64,000 nt of DNA from Silene conica (taxonomy: Eukaryota > Streptophyta > Magnoliopsida > Caryophyllales > Caryophyllaceae), in the NCBI GenBank assembly GCA_029255685.2, contig CM055313.2, positions 39,512,079-39,576,078 of the forward strand. The letters are read 5' to 3'. Under the pieces are notes generated by a model. It saw only the letters and a program-made list of their open reading frames with translations. It had not been told where the DNA came from and did not search any database. The position numbers and the translations under genes were made by a program. Position 1 is the first letter of the stretch. Each line of letters opens with the position of its first letter. Of this stretch, positions 12,380 through 23,839 are shown piece after piece.

Positions 12380-12793
12380 GAAAATTTGTTACTTTAAACC
12401 GTACTAATACTGAATTACTAACACATTTAAAAGCCGTATTTTGTATAATTATTACCCTCTTTATTAAAACGCCTAATTACACAATTATCCAAAGACGACT
12501 TTGTTGCTTTTGGTGTACACTCCGCACTGTGATAAGACACCACTGTAGATCATAATTACTTCCATATTCAGCTATTTACACCAAACGCAACATTTCTGAC
12601 TTCAGCATCATCCCATTTCTAGCCAGAAGCTTAATTAATCTACACATATACAATGGAACAATGTCGGTGAACACTGTTATATTTCAACGAAAACGATAAA
12701 CCAAACTTCTTGAAAGATTATGTTGACTGGAAAAAAGCACAATTCAAGTCTAAGTCTCTGTTTACTAAAACAACCGTTGAGGAGGAGACATTA
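12380..12793. other. Upstream of the F-box-like ORF
   Basis: No feature is certain. The F-box-like frame stays open upstream to 12671, without an ATG, so a 5' exon may lie in this interval. Confidence 0.35.
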
Positions 12794-13159
12794 ATGGGTA
12801 TTAAACCTCATCACCCATTTTTTAGCATGCCGGAACTCACAGGAAATGTGTTCAACAGACTTGATCATGCAGGCAAAAGGAATATGGCTCAAGTTTGTAA
12901 AGCATGGGTGAATCAATTTCTTGTTGGAATGGAGACCTCGAAGGTCAACTTGGATTACAATAGTCAGTTAATGAGGGAAAATTGTGGTAAAAAAATATGG
13001 GTGATGAGAGATCAGCAGGTGGTGTCAATTTACAAGGCGGTCAAGCAACGTAAGCCTAGAGTACAGAAGAATAGGAAGCGTAGTAGAAGGTGCAGCAACT
13101 CGTATGAACCCTACGTCGAGAAATCGGGAAGTAAAGCCTACTATGATTCTGATTGTTAA
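12794..13159 (+). CDS. Small F-box-like protein, possibly 3' exon or gene fragment
   Basis: The first ATG in the frame gives 121 residues starting MGIKPHHPFF. Residues about 12-42 read MPELTGNVFNRLDHAGKRN followed by VCKAWVNQFL. This fits the F-box pattern (LP-x-x-x-x-x-I-x-x-R-L-D ... V-C-K-x-W), the SKP1-binding motif of SCF ubiquitin ligases. The C-terminus is basic (KPRVQKNRKRSRR), a possible nuclear-localisation signal, and ends at TAA 13157-13159. No LRR, kelch or FBA substrate domain follows, so it is much shorter than usual F-box proteins. The frame is open upstream to 12671 with sensible residues, so a missing first exon is likely. It could be a decayed or captured gene fragment. Confidence 0.45.
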   Translation: MGIKPHHPFFSMPELTGNVFNRLDHAGKRNMAQVCKAWVNQFLVGMETSKVNLDYNSQLMRENCGKKIWVMRDQQVVSIYKAVKQRKPRVQKNRKRSRRCSNSYEPYVEKSGSKAYYDSDC

Positions 13160-14082
13160 ATTGGATAATTAACTAACTGGTAAGATGACTATAATATAAA
13201 AGGTTATGTTTTTAGGTTTTGGTAATGCCTGAAGTTATGCATGTTTTTGATGTTAGCATAATCGCTTGGTCTGCAACATTTTGGTAATGATCTATCGTAT
13301 AAGAACTTAGACATCTTAATGTAAGAATTGCTACATAACAATACTGCCTTTTGTGCAGGTGAAGCAGCGTTAAGACACTGGTGTATTTATGCTTGTTCTC
13401 GTATGATCTTGAATCTATAATAATACGCTATCACATTATGTATTTGTTATATAAGTGCTAAGTGAAATCAGATGATTAACCTGCTTCTATAGGCTACATG
13501 GATAATTAGCGGTGTTTATGATTATGTTTAAGCTATTGTACAAGTATATATGATTATTGATATTAGATATGTGAAGAGTAAGCATTTATATATAGTTGAT
13601 ACGTACTGCACCTCTATTAGCTATATTAAGTCACAAATCCTGTTTATTAGTGCGGGATGGTATGTGAGTTAGTGTATAATGCTATTTGTACTTTATAACA
13701 ATCTCTTAACTAAGTAGTTATACCCTCTAAGTTTGACTGGTAAAGCTATTCCATACATGAGTTTGTATAACAAATACTGCGGTGGGTAAGGCACTTTATA
13801 ACAAACATCTGACGTCCATAATCTGTTTATAAATTACTAGTTAGTGTGTAACGATTACTGCAGTAAACGAGCATCATTGGACACCCATTATAATGGGTTT
13901 AAAACATCTACTAGAAGCTTAAGATAGAAAGAGGTTCTGATTTATAACAAGTTGTCAAAAGGGCTTACATATTTATTATAATTACATACCTATATAGTAT
14001 ACGATCCATCAGGGAAATGATGGAATCGCAACATGGGTGCCACATACAGTTGAAGCAACTCCTGCTATATGATTCTCTGTTG

Positions 14083-14251
14083 ATTTGTGCATATTAGTTG
14101 CACCAAAACAGCAAAACGCAAACTACTAATATAAGGATACAATGATCCTAAGTATTTTGGTTAAGTAGAGTGATCTGAGTGATCTGTGCATACTGGATGC
14201 ACCCAAACAGCATAAGATAAACTAGTATTATAAGGTTTCAGTGATCTTTAG
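14083..14251. repeat. Diverged two-copy direct repeat, about 70 bp
   Basis: The copy near 14083-14150 (TTTGTGCATATTAGTTGCAC ... GATCCT) and the copy near 14179-14250 (ATCTGTGCATACTGGATGCAC ... GATCTT) share order and spacing of the words GTGCAT, TGCACC, AACAGCA and ATAAGG. Confidence 0.7.
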
Positions 14252-14258
14252 ACTGGGA

Positions 14259-14276
14259 GGGGGGGGGGGGGGGGGG
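14259..14276 (+). repeat. Poly-G run (18 G)
   Basis: A homopolymer of 18 G just past the C-terminal stop of the RPA-like relic. It could be a mutational hotspot or have an uncertain length in the assembly. Confidence 0.95.
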
Positions 14277-14281
14277 TAATT

Positions 14282-14943
14282 TCAGGGTGCGTGCACCGTA
14301 GATGGGGAACCTGTTTTATATTTCCTGCACTTCCTCTTTGGTACGTGTGAGTGCGACGAACCTATGGTCACATCTTTCATTGAATTATTTTCTGTAGGAG
14401 AAGTAAAGCTGTCAATTTTGCTAACACTGTCAACTTCAGTAATACCTGGCATAGAAGTTTCATCAGAATGTTCAATGGTATTAGGAAAACTGAGACGCTT
14501 CTCATTAATGTCTTCTAAAACATGGCTTTCCTCTAGGCTGATTGAATTTGGGTGTCCTCTGGGCTAACACTAGGACGGCTTATGTCAAACTTGGAAGAAA
14601 CATCCTCCCCATCATTAACGATAACACGTTTCACAACCCACTGCAATACATTATTTATTGACAGTGTTTTGGCTAGAACAACCCGTGCTTTAAAAGGAGT
14701 TTGAGAAAGCAATTCTTTTCTTGCTGAAAAATCTTCAGCATTAGACTACAAAGCAACATCAGGATTATAAGCATTAATTGAAAATCTGTAAACCAATTTA
14801 CATATCCGTACACTTACAGCATGTTTCATGTAGAATATTTGAGGAGCAGGCATCCTAAACAGTTGTTCAGTAATATCCGTAAACATAGTTAAGGGCAAGG
14901 TTCCTGTGCCATCTGATATATCACAGTTGTATGTGACCCTGCA
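14282..14943 (-). pseudogene. RPA1-like (replication protein A large-subunit type) C-terminal fragment, frameshifted
   Basis: Reading the minus strand, exon one (14943-14818) gives YNCDISDGTGTLPLTMF and ends FYMKHA at a GTAAGT donor. A 72-bp intron (14817-14746) ends TTGTAG, and the next exon (14745 on) continues in frame with SNAEDFSARKELLSQ and KARVVLAKTLS. The Y-x-C ... DGTG ... MFTD pattern matches the C-terminal ssDNA-binding OB fold of RPA large subunits, which in plants also occurs in Helitron-borne RPA-like genes. Near 14545 the frame breaks. The other frame then runs to a basic tail, PKRKCRKYKTG, and TGA at 14282-14284. The N-terminal domains are absent; CACTA-A starts 47 bp upstream. 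It may be a host gene relic or TE cargo. Confidence 0.6.
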
Positions 14944-14990
14944 GTTTGTGTAAATCTTTTAGGTAAGATGTATGTTACTTCATTTGCTAT

Positions 14991-15185
14991 CACTACTACA
15001 AATATAGGCTTAGGAGACGGGGATTAAGGAACGAAATTTTGCGGAACCGTCTTAACGTGTCCCAAAAATTGCGCGCGTGTTTCGAATATAGCAATAGAAG
15101 ACGGTTCAATTAAAAACCCGTCTTCAAAAGTTCAAAAAAAAACCAAAGAGAACGGGTTAAAGGCTTAACCGTTCTCCTTGTTTTT
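14991..15185 (+). repeat. CACTA-A left terminus and subterminal repeats
   Basis: CACTACTACAAA is followed by repeats of GACGGTT and AGAACGGGTT in direct and inverted orientation (for example AACCGTTCTCC near 15168). These are the presumed binding sites of the accessory protein in CACTA elements. Confidence 0.75.
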
Positions 15186-15189
15186 CATT

Positions 15190-15650
15190 CAATGGAAAAC
15201 CTGAACATCGATCTCCTCCTAAGATATTAACCGGTCATGAAGTATATGAAAGAGTGAAAAAAAATTAAGATAACATATGGAAAGAAGGGTTCTAAATTAG
15301 CGTCTCGTGGATATAAGAAGATGTCTCCTCTTATTGAAAAACTTTCATATTGGCGTGACCTTTCTATAAGATATTGCTTAGATGTTATGCATATTGAGAA
15401 AAATGTGTGTGACAATATAATCAACACTCTTCTGAATGTTCCGAATAAGTCAAAAGACAACACATCAGCTAGGATGGACATGGTGGATATGAAAATCAGA
15501 CATGAGTTGGCACCAGAAAAGAAAGGAACACGATATTATTTGCCTCCAGCTGCTCATACACTTTCATACACTTTCAAGTGTCGGAGGGATATTCTTCCAA
15601 TATCAGCAGCCTAGTATCAATGACAGATCTTAAGCTTGTTGGTTTAAAGT
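15190..15650 (+). pseudogene. CACTA-A Tnp2-type transposase, 5' truncated, left half
   Basis: The similarity starts abruptly at LTGHEVYERVKK (after 15215), so the N-terminal half is deleted. The best block is YWRDLSIRYCLDVMHIEKNV (15345 on), the same motif as YWEHLSVRHCIDVMHVEKNV in the CACTA-B transposase, followed by TLLNVPNKSKDN. An in-frame stop sits near 15265. A frameshift near 15575, beside a local repeat of CACTTTCATACACTTTC, moves the reading frame to SSNISSLVSMTDLKLVGLK. Gypsy-1 interrupts it after that lysine; it resumes at 59992. Confidence 0.8.
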
Positions 15651-17038
15651 TGTAAAACCCCTCGCGAAAGCGGAACTATAAAACATACAAAGTACTAAAA
15701 TGCAGCGGAATTAAAACTTTTTAACGTAAACAACATGCGAGAAAAAATAAAACTGAAACTGAAAACTGATATAAACAAAATAGATAAGTATAACAGTTCT
15801 AAGTACGGAAACCAAATATATACAAAGCCTGGGATAGAACATCCCTACAGGCACCAAAAGATAAACAATATCCAAAACTAGAGTCTAGCTACTCGAAAGG
15901 TGTAAGTCATATGATGACAAGTGGATCATCACTCGCTAGCTCTCAATGAACCCGTCCAACCTGCATATACCTACATACATGAAAACATGTACGCCACAAT
16001 CAGTGGGGAGTGACTAGAGTTCTCCTAGCCACCTTTTGTAACGACACGAAACAAGCAATACAAACAGAACACTCCAACATATATAAACATGTGAAGTATA
16101 TCAATATCTTAATAATTGATCTCATACTATCATGCAATCACTAATGCACGGCTCTCAACCAACTTCGGAAACCATTTGGAAGGAGAGCCGGTTGCCCTAC
16201 CGGTTACCCGGTCGGGGGGTCTTTCAGTCCAAACTATTTACGAAACTGACCAAAGAGTCACCCAATGCCTTGGGTGAACAAATTACAACCAATTTAATAC
16301 AATCACTAACTTCATCATGCATATCTGACACTGTACCAAACTCAAGGCAAGCAGATATCAAACAATCGAGTAAAGAGGTTCAGCGGTCAACTTAAGACAT
16401 GACCTAAATACTAACATACTTTCACAATCAAGGACTCAGAGGCCAACTTAAGGCATAGACCAAGATATCAGTAAACACTAGCAATGGGTCCAGAGGTGAA
16501 CTTAACACATATCCCACTACCAAAACAATGTCGGGTCCAGAGGTGAACTTAACACATATCCTAACATATAATTCAATTAAAGGGTCCAGAGGTGAACTTA
16601 ACACATATCCCTAAACATCCACAAGCAAAGGGTCCAGAGGTGAACTTAACACATATCCCAATGCTACAAACACGTATTGGGTCCAGAGGTGAACTTAACA
16701 CATATCCCAATACACAACTATCGCACACCGGGTCCAGAGGTGAACTTAACACATATCCCGTGTATGACAACCAATCACGTGTCAGGTCCAGCGGTGAACT
16801 TAACACATATCACGTGTACGACAACCGATCACGTGTCAGGTCCAGAGGTGAACTTAACACATAAACTAACACGCCACAAGCAAAACACGTAATGGGTCCA
16901 GAGGTGAACTTAACACATATCCCATCACGCGACATACAACTCACGTGTTAAGCTCAGAGGCCAGATTAAGGCATACCTAAACACGCATCAACCAATAACA
17001 TCCAACGATAGAAACTAACCTATAGTTCTAATTTCTTA
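15651..17038 (-). repeat. Gypsy-1 3' LTR, first segment (split by CACTA-B)
   Basis: It is collinear with 57283-58423 of the 5' LTR except for five extra tandem units. It stops at TTA 17036-17038, the target duplication of CACTA-B, and resumes at 33101. Confidence 0.93.
16485..16925. repeat. LTR minisatellite: nine copies of a GGTCCAGAGGTGAAC-type unit
   Basis: The core GGGTCCAGAGGTGAACTT plus AACACATATCC is repeated at about 16485, 16531, 16582, 16629, 16680, 16730, 16785, 16837 and 16895. Variable 15-25 bp spacers separate the cores. Weaker relatives (CTCAGAGGCCAACTTAAGGC) flank both sides. The equivalent array in the other LTR has four copies. Confidence 0.92.
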
Positions 17039-17640
17039 CACTAGTACAAAAACACCCTATTGCGTCTGTTCTATATGACTTATTGCGTCGGTTCTTGATT
17101 GACGTTTTTGGAGTTGACGTTTATTGAAACGTCGGTTCTAAAACTGACGCAAAAAACAGACATTTGCATCAGTTCTTAGTAAACAACTGATGCATTTTAC
17201 GTATCATTTGCATCAGTTCTTAAAATACAACTGATGCAATTGCTCTTAGAACCGACGCAAATAGCTCAGTTTTTGCATCAGTTTTCCAATAACGGATGCT
17301 TTTGCTCTTAGCTTTTGCGTCAGTTTCCCAACAACTGATGCAATTAGTTCCTTAATTTCGCGCAAAATTGAATAGTATATGCATCGGTTATATGAGAAAC
17401 TGACGTTTTTTCCTCTACTTGTTGCGTCAGTTTTGTTAAAACTAATGTATTTGATATGTTGTTTTAGCGCCAAGTTTACTAATATATGCGTCAGTTATGA
17501 TAGGAATTGACTCTTTTGCTCTATTTTTTTGCATCATTTCTTTTCAAAACCGATGCAATAAATAATTACCATTTGCGTCATTTCTTATAAGAATTGATGT
17601 ATTTTATTTTTATGTTTTTTAAAAAAAATCCGCTACCGAA
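17039..17640. repeat. CACTA-B left terminus and subterminal repeats
   Basis: About a dozen copies of (T)TGCGTC(A/G)GTT or TTGCATCAGTTCTT, each usually paired with an inverted AACTGATGCAA 15-25 bp away, forming small palindromes. The 75-codon minus-strand frame across them is translation of the repeats. Confidence 0.88.
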
Positions 17641-17868
17641 ATTTCGGCAGCACCTTCCTATAAAGTTGATATCCATAACAACAGAAATTTAAAACCACCT
17701 GCATTAAAATATCCAACCAAAAGACATTACATTTCCTTCGAATTGAACCAACAACATTCATTCCAAAATCCAATCCAACATAACAACAAACGTTTCTACA
17801 ACGTTCAAAACATATACAATCTAAGCTAATTAACAATCCAACAGAAGTCATAGTGATACCAAGTTACT

Positions 17869-20800
17869 CTATTTTGAATATTGTAGATTATCTAAACATT
17901 TGTTAGCCCAAACTTCTCTAACCACATTGAGATCGACCATTGACACCGATGTAGTAGCAATTTTCTGCATTTTCAAAATAAATATTATAGTAATATATAA
18001 TAAATGTAATGAAGAACTGATATATAATTGACAATGAAAAGCTAAGGCAAGATCGAATTACCTCTTCAAAGTCTACCTCCGTAGATTTACAATGATAGAA
18101 GGTTTTGTCGTACATCCATTTCATGACATAATAACCACACTCATAATCCCCTGGTTGTTGCGGACACTAAAATTAAAAAAACAATATTATAAGTACTAGT
18201 TAATACATATAACAACTAATTAGCTATAATTTACATTATAAGAACTCAAGAATTGGAATGGTGGCAAAGAACAGAATTTACATAAAGGAGAGAAAAAATC
18301 TAATGAACGTTCTAAATAGTTCAAGTAAGCTTTAGAGGTACCTTGATGTGTTTTATATATAGTTTAGTACTTTTACTATTATAGTTGCGTCTTCCTCCAT
18401 ACGCACAATATAGTAGCCAAGCACCTTCAAGAACCTTTTTTATGCCCATCTTCTTTGGATCCCGTCTTCGTGAGTCCAAAATATACATTGTGTTCAATGC
18501 CACGCAAATAACAACCAACATCCAATGATTGCTGTATTCAAAACAAATAAATAACAAATGAAACAAGTGAAAAAAGACTCGATCTTTTAAGTCATCAACA
18601 CATAATCATACAGACTCCAACAACTGCTGAAAGTTGAATACTTACCCTTCAAAAAATGCTCCCATGATATACTTCTTATCTTCTTGAATTTTCATAGCAT
18701 GAGCCACATACGCTTCACATTGTTTTGGACAATACATATACTCCACGAGTTTCACGGGGCACAAGTATCCAACTAATGTAGTGTTTCCGATTGTAGTTGC
18801 ACATTGATACAAGAAACTATATATACAATTTCCATCATAAAACCGTAAGCAAATTAGTAACCAAACTATCACTACTGAACAAAACACCAATAAATGAAAT
18901 AGGTTCATACTATACATACCTTTCCCAAGCTTGAAGCATAACAACATTTAGCCATAAATATCGGAACATCTGCCTAATTTCAACGATGGTCAAATGGCAT
19001 TCAACATCATTATTCTCTGTGTAATTAAATACTGAGGCATTAATGACAATTTTGAGGCATGTAGTGGTGGTTGACAAAGAGCACAACTTCTCTTCTAAGA
19101 TCCTGCAGTGATGACTCAAGGCTTTAACTTCTTCATCACTAAGAGGGGCCACTTCGTTGTCATCTTCTTCAAATGTTCCTACTTTCCCCTTGTCCTTTTC
19201 AAGTTCTGCTATCTATCATAACATAATAACAATAGATAAAACTACCAATATGCAACATTGCAATTGATTTAACCTTAGCATCGGAACCTACATATAAATA
19301 AATATAATTGAACTTAACTACCTTGTTTTGAACCTTATTGCCGGATTCGTTACTATCTTTCGACTTGGGTTTTCTCTTTTGAGTCTTTTCCTCTTTATTA
19401 GCCTAATAAAAATAGTAAGAGTTAGCTAGGTTTAAGTTTAAAGTAGAAAAAGCAAGAGTTAAAAAAAGGAGCGAGAATTAACAATCATTTACATCGTCTT
19501 CATCAGTAAGAGGGGCCACTACTTTGTCAACATCTTGAATTGTCCCTACTTTTCCCTTGTCCTTTTCAAGTTTTGCTATCTATCATAACATAATAAGAGT
19601 AGATAAAACTACCAATATGCAACATTGCAACTAATTTAACCTTAGCATCGGAATCTATAAATAAATATAATTGAACTTATTAACTACCTTCTTTTGAACC
19701 ATATTATTGCCGGATTCTTTAGTATCTTTCGACTTGGCTTTTCTCTTTCGAGCCTTTTCTTCTTTATTGACCTAATAAAAATAATAATATTTGAACAAAA
19801 TCAGTGGCAACTAAAGATTAAACCTACATAACTGACTTATGATTAACATACTTTATTACTAATCGAGAATTAACAATCACTTATTACCTCGTCTTCACCT
19901 AACAAAATCAAGGTCTTAGGCCATTGTGCAAAACTCCCTTCCGCTTCTCCAACCCTACTAAATCCATTCCATGGACATGGTAGTTGTGCACCAGCTTTAA
20001 TAACTTTATCGATGGACACATGGGCGTTCTGCATGATCAATGGTGTGTTGTGTACATTTAAGCCTTCAACCCATGGTGAAACCATCCCGTGAGCAACAAC
20101 AGTCACTTCTCCGTCTTCAATGATTGCAAGTCGACAAGGAATTCTCTCCTAAGACATTGGCATAATACGGTTAAAAGTTAGTTAAATTGTTAAATTGTGA
20201 AATTTGGTGCAAAAATGTCGGAACTTATTACCTTTAATTCGATGAATCGGTCACTTTGATGGGCTGAATGACAACTACTTTGACCATGTTGATCAGGAGA
20301 GTGGTTCTTTGGCAAATTCTCAAAACTGGCCTCAGATAACACTTTACCACGATTTCTCATAGCTTCAGCTACCTTCTATTCAATCACTGAACTCATTTGC
20401 TCCAGAGCTTCATTCTTTGCCTTCTCAATAAGCAACTTGATTTCTTCATCCGTATACCTCCATGATTATCTCGACTCCGTGGTTTTCCAAAATAAGTTTG
20501 GAGACCAACAGAGCCACCAACTCCTCTCGTCCTACCATTGTGCTCTGGTTTCCCTAATGCTTTCACCAACGCATCCTCAAATCTGGAAGGAACAAACTCC
20601 CCATTTTCCTCCTTTTGCTTCCAAGTCTCCTGTTATAAAGGAAAAATGATACAATGCAATAATAATAAATTACTAAATTGATAATAAAACATATTAATTA
20701 CTTTGTATTTGTTTAGAATAAACTTACATATTCATCAATAACTTTTTGCAACTTTGGTGGAGGTTCAGCACCAGAACTACTTGGCGGGGTATGTGCTTTG

Positions 20801-21765
20801 ATCCAAACATAGCCTCGATCACTAAGACGTTCCACTACCGATTGCTGGGTAAGAGAGGGTTCTTGATTAGGTGGAAGCTCTGTCTCTTTCTCAAGTTCTT
20901 CTACATACCATTTATCTTGCTTGCCTAAATACCCGGCTCTACCCAAAAAATGTGGATGTACATTATGCTTCTGTGCATTTTGAGCCTTTTTCCTCTTCTC
21001 CTATAACAGAAACTCTCAAATACGTCACTAATCAAATCTATCAATGAAGCATAAAAATAAAAATGCCTATACTTATTAATCAATCAATAAACAAGAAACG
21101 TCACACTAACCAGGTGTGCAGGACTCGTGCGCTGCTTAACAAATTCGTCCCAATCCTCTTGCGTGAGTTGTTTGTACTTTTCAACTGGACTTTTAATAGT
21201 GATTTCTCCATCATCAGACTTTTCTTCTTTGTCGTCAGACTTTTCTTCTCCGTCATCAGACTTCTCTTTAGGGAAAATGTAGGTATTTGTCATCTTCGTC
21301 TTCCAATCCTTAAATCTATTACGCAGAATACTTAAAATTAACTTTTCTTTGTCCTTCTCGAGATTCCATGTTTTCTGGGGAAAAAAGTATATATATAAGA
21401 AAACATCTAATATTAATATTTTAAATCAAATTATCATAATACTAGTAATTTCCTACCTTTGCACAACACCACATTGTACTTTTCTCGCCATCTGTTACTT
21501 GATCCCAACTTTTAGTGATCCTAATATTTCGCGCCAACTTTCCCATATCAGAACGAAATGTCTTGAACCACTGTCCGTAAGCCTGACCACGCTTATTAAA
21601 CTCAATATGTAGTACCTCCTTTTTATCACTTTTTGCTTGGTTTGCTACAGTCTCAGTACTACTAAGAATCTCTTCAAATGTTTTACCCATTGCCGGACCC
21701 CTTGTCTTCTTTTTTGGTTGCGAATCTTTATCTCCTTTATCTCCATCCTTATCTCCTTTACCCAT
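17869..21765 (-). CDS. CACTA-B accessory protein fused to a Ulp1-like cysteine peptidase, 13 exons, two lesions
   Basis: Exons on the minus strand: 21765-21457, 21374-21111, 21000-20728, 20629-20232, 20148-19888, 19771-19688, 19579-19493, 19402-19322, 19212-18920, 18816-18646, 18531-18342, 18166-18062, 17964-17869. All introns are GT-AG and phases agree throughout, giving about 870 codons. Exons 1-4 resemble plant En/Spm accessory (Transposase_24/Tnp1) proteins: WDQVTDGEKSTMW, FVPSRFEDALVKALG. Exon 5 (VVAHGMVSPWVEGLNVHN, PCPWNGFSRVG) matches the domain often found before Ulp1 in such proteins. Exons 10-12 carry peptidase features: HWMLVVI (His), YILDSRRRD (Asp) and PQQPGDYECGYYVMKW (Gln, Cys). 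Exon 4 is one base short (near 20455) and has TAG in VIE*KVAEAM, so this copy is inactive. Tnp1-type proteins bind subterminal repeats; the peptidase role, perhaps de-SUMOylation, is inferred. Confidence 0.8.
19138..19790 (-). repeat. Tandem duplication of an exon pair within the CACTA-B accessory gene
   Basis: Units at about 19138-19415 and 19503-19787 align along exons and introns. Exons 6 and 8 both encode NKEEK-x-x-KRK-x-KSKD, and exons 7 and 9 both begin IA-x-LEKDKGKVGT. The intervening intron, including the ACTACCAATATGCAACATTGCAA word, is also copied. Lengths stay multiples of three, so the duplication is frame-neutral. Confidence 0.88.
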
Positions 21766-22335
21766 TCTGTAACAGTAACAAACAAATAGATGAGTAACAA
21801 ACAAATAGAATATGGAACTAGATGGTATAACACATTGCTAGAGATTACGGTATATGAAGTATAGCATCATACCAGGAGATGGTATAACACATTAATACTA
21901 GATGGAAATATGGAACTATATTTCATATACCATATTCTCCAACAGGCAAGTAAGTATATAATATATCAATGACAAAAGTATGATGGCTACTTTGTTAATA
22001 GGGGGATGCTAGAGAAAGTGTGAGTGCTTCTGTTTCTTTTTTTGACTCCAATAAGCTAGTAAGTATAATATATTTCATATACTAGGTCAATTAACTATGT
22101 TTCATGCAGTATAACACTTTAATTCATAAGTTAATAAAACAAACAAGAATTGTCATAATATAACATCAACTCGCATTTCATCAAAACAAAATAAGAAAAG
22201 CAAAATAAACAAAGAAGCAGATTAAAATAAAAGTAAAAAGTGTCTATTGAGAGGTAAAAGTTTCCAATGAATGACATAATCGTCTACAAACTAGTTCAAA
22301 AATCAGCCAAGGATGTAATCTATTATTTGAAGTAA
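21766..22335. other. Spacer between the two CACTA-B genes
   Basis: AT-rich, with short repeats of AGATGGTATAACACATT (21830-21900). No ORF. It should hold the 3' end of the transposase gene and the promoter of the accessory gene, both on the minus strand. Confidence 0.5.
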
Positions 22336-23370
22336 TCAAACCATAATCCCCTCATTGTGGTCATTTCGCATATAGACTTCGTCCCGTAGTACTTGCACAT
22401 TTTGGCAAATGGTCGAAAAAGGAGAAAGTTCATCAACTTCATCATACTCTTCTTCATCAACAACACCATCTACACCAAGAATGCGTCTTTTACCATTACG
22501 GACAACTGCCCGTTTCTTGTCTAAGGGATCCTCAACATAGAAAATTTGTTTTGCTTGAGATGCTAGAATATAGAGGTCGTTTTTGTGACCTACAAAATTG
22601 AAATCTACTAAGGTGAAACCCATATCATCAACATTAACTCCCTTGTCACAATCGACCCACTTACATCGAAATAAACGTACTGAAAAGTCATGATAATCAA
22701 GCTCCCATATGTCTTCAATTACCCCATAGTAAGGCTTTCTTATATCTACAGGTTGTTTACCCTTTCCTACATATTCAACTGACGATGCCACAACTGTAAC
22801 ACCGCTATTTTGCATCGTACTTTTCGCATCCCGACGACTTGTGTAAAAGCAAAACCCATTAATATCATACCCCTCATAAGATATGATGGTGAGCTTAGGA
22901 CCATATGCTAACCATCTTAAGTTCTCACTTAGGTTATGTGTTGTGTTTGACAACTCTCTCATCACCCTCTCTTTAAACCAGTGTACAAATGTCCGATTGT
23001 GTTCACTTACCACCCAACCTTCACGTTTATTTGGATTTTGACTTGATGAAGGCAATATGATCAACTAAATATGGATGAACTTCAGTCATGTGTTGCAAAA
23101 CATACATATGTGCCTTATCAAAACAATCACGGTCAACTGTAATAAACGTTTTCCCCAAAGTACCCTTCCCTTGTAGCCGTCCCTCATGCCTAGAGGTAGG
23201 GAGTCCGATATATTGCACAGTGGTCAAGTAATCTTGGCAGAACCCAAGTATCTCACAAGCAACAGTCGCTTCAACAATACTAGCCTCGGGTCGATACCGA
23301 TTCTTCACTCGCCTCTTATACGTCCCCATCTCTCGCTCCATAGCCCACATGTTTCTGAGGAACACCGGGC
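22336..23370 (-). pseudogene. CACTA-B Tnp2 transposase, C-terminal third
   Basis: It continues the transposase after the CACTA-C insertion, in frame, with GPVFLRNMWAMEREM and VKNRYRPEASIVE (the DUF4218-type block). Then comes REGWVVSEHNRTFVHWFK and a DUF4216-type block (YYGVIEDIWELDY, FRCKWVD, FVGHKNDLYILASQAKQIFY), ending at 22336 with an acidic tail. A single-base frameshift lies near 23030-23050, where FIKSKSK* meets SQNPNKREG in the next frame. No other break is visible. Confidence 0.88.
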
Positions 23371-23373
23371 CAC

Positions 23374-23790
23374 CACTACGAAAAAATACGCCATTTGCGA
23401 CGGAAATTTTGCGACGGACAGGAAATCCGTCGCAAAAAGGTGTTTGGGACGGACTTTGCGACGGATTTATTTTTTGCGACGGATTTTGCGACGGACCTAA
23501 ATTTCCCAGACCCGCGAAGTAAAAGTCAAATGGCGGGAAAGTTTACGACGGAAAATCCGTCGCAAATATTGACTTTTGCGACGGAAATTCCGTCGCAAGC
23601 ACATTGACCAGACTTGACAAACACATGGTCCAAGTCAAACATTGACCAGATTTGCGACGGATTATCCGTCGCAAAAGTCAATATTTGCGACGGATTTTCC
23701 GTCGCAAATCTGGTCAATGTTTGACTTGGACCAGATTTGCGACGGAAAATTCCGTCGCAAATATCCGTCGCAAACGTTATTTATACAGAC
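23374..23790. repeat. CACTA-C left terminus and palindromic subterminal array
   Basis: About twelve TTTGCGACGGA / TCCGTCGCAAA motifs are arranged mostly as inverted pairs. Second-order repeats of GTCAA.TTGACCAGA type lie between them. The short frames across it encode only ATENPSQ/CDG-type repeat translation. Confidence 0.93.
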
Positions 23791-23839
23791 ACCCGCGGGT
23801 CTTTTCTTTTTCCCCAAATCGATTTTAATTTCGTATCCC

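Larger units (their letters stand above)
13160..14281. other. Intergenic between the F-box-like ORF and the RPA relic
   Basis: No ORF is supported. It contains a diverged tandem duplication (14083-14251) and an 18-base G run (14259-14276). Confidence 0.5.

Noticed and set aside
16573..16892. ORFs with regular EVNLTHIP repeats
   Set aside because: They are the LTR minisatellite read through; the other LTR has a different copy number and loses the frames.
16485..16925. CRISPR-like appearance (regular repeats with unique spacers)
   Set aside because: Plant LTR context, imperfect units, spacers 15-25 bp, and a collinear shorter array in the partner LTR.
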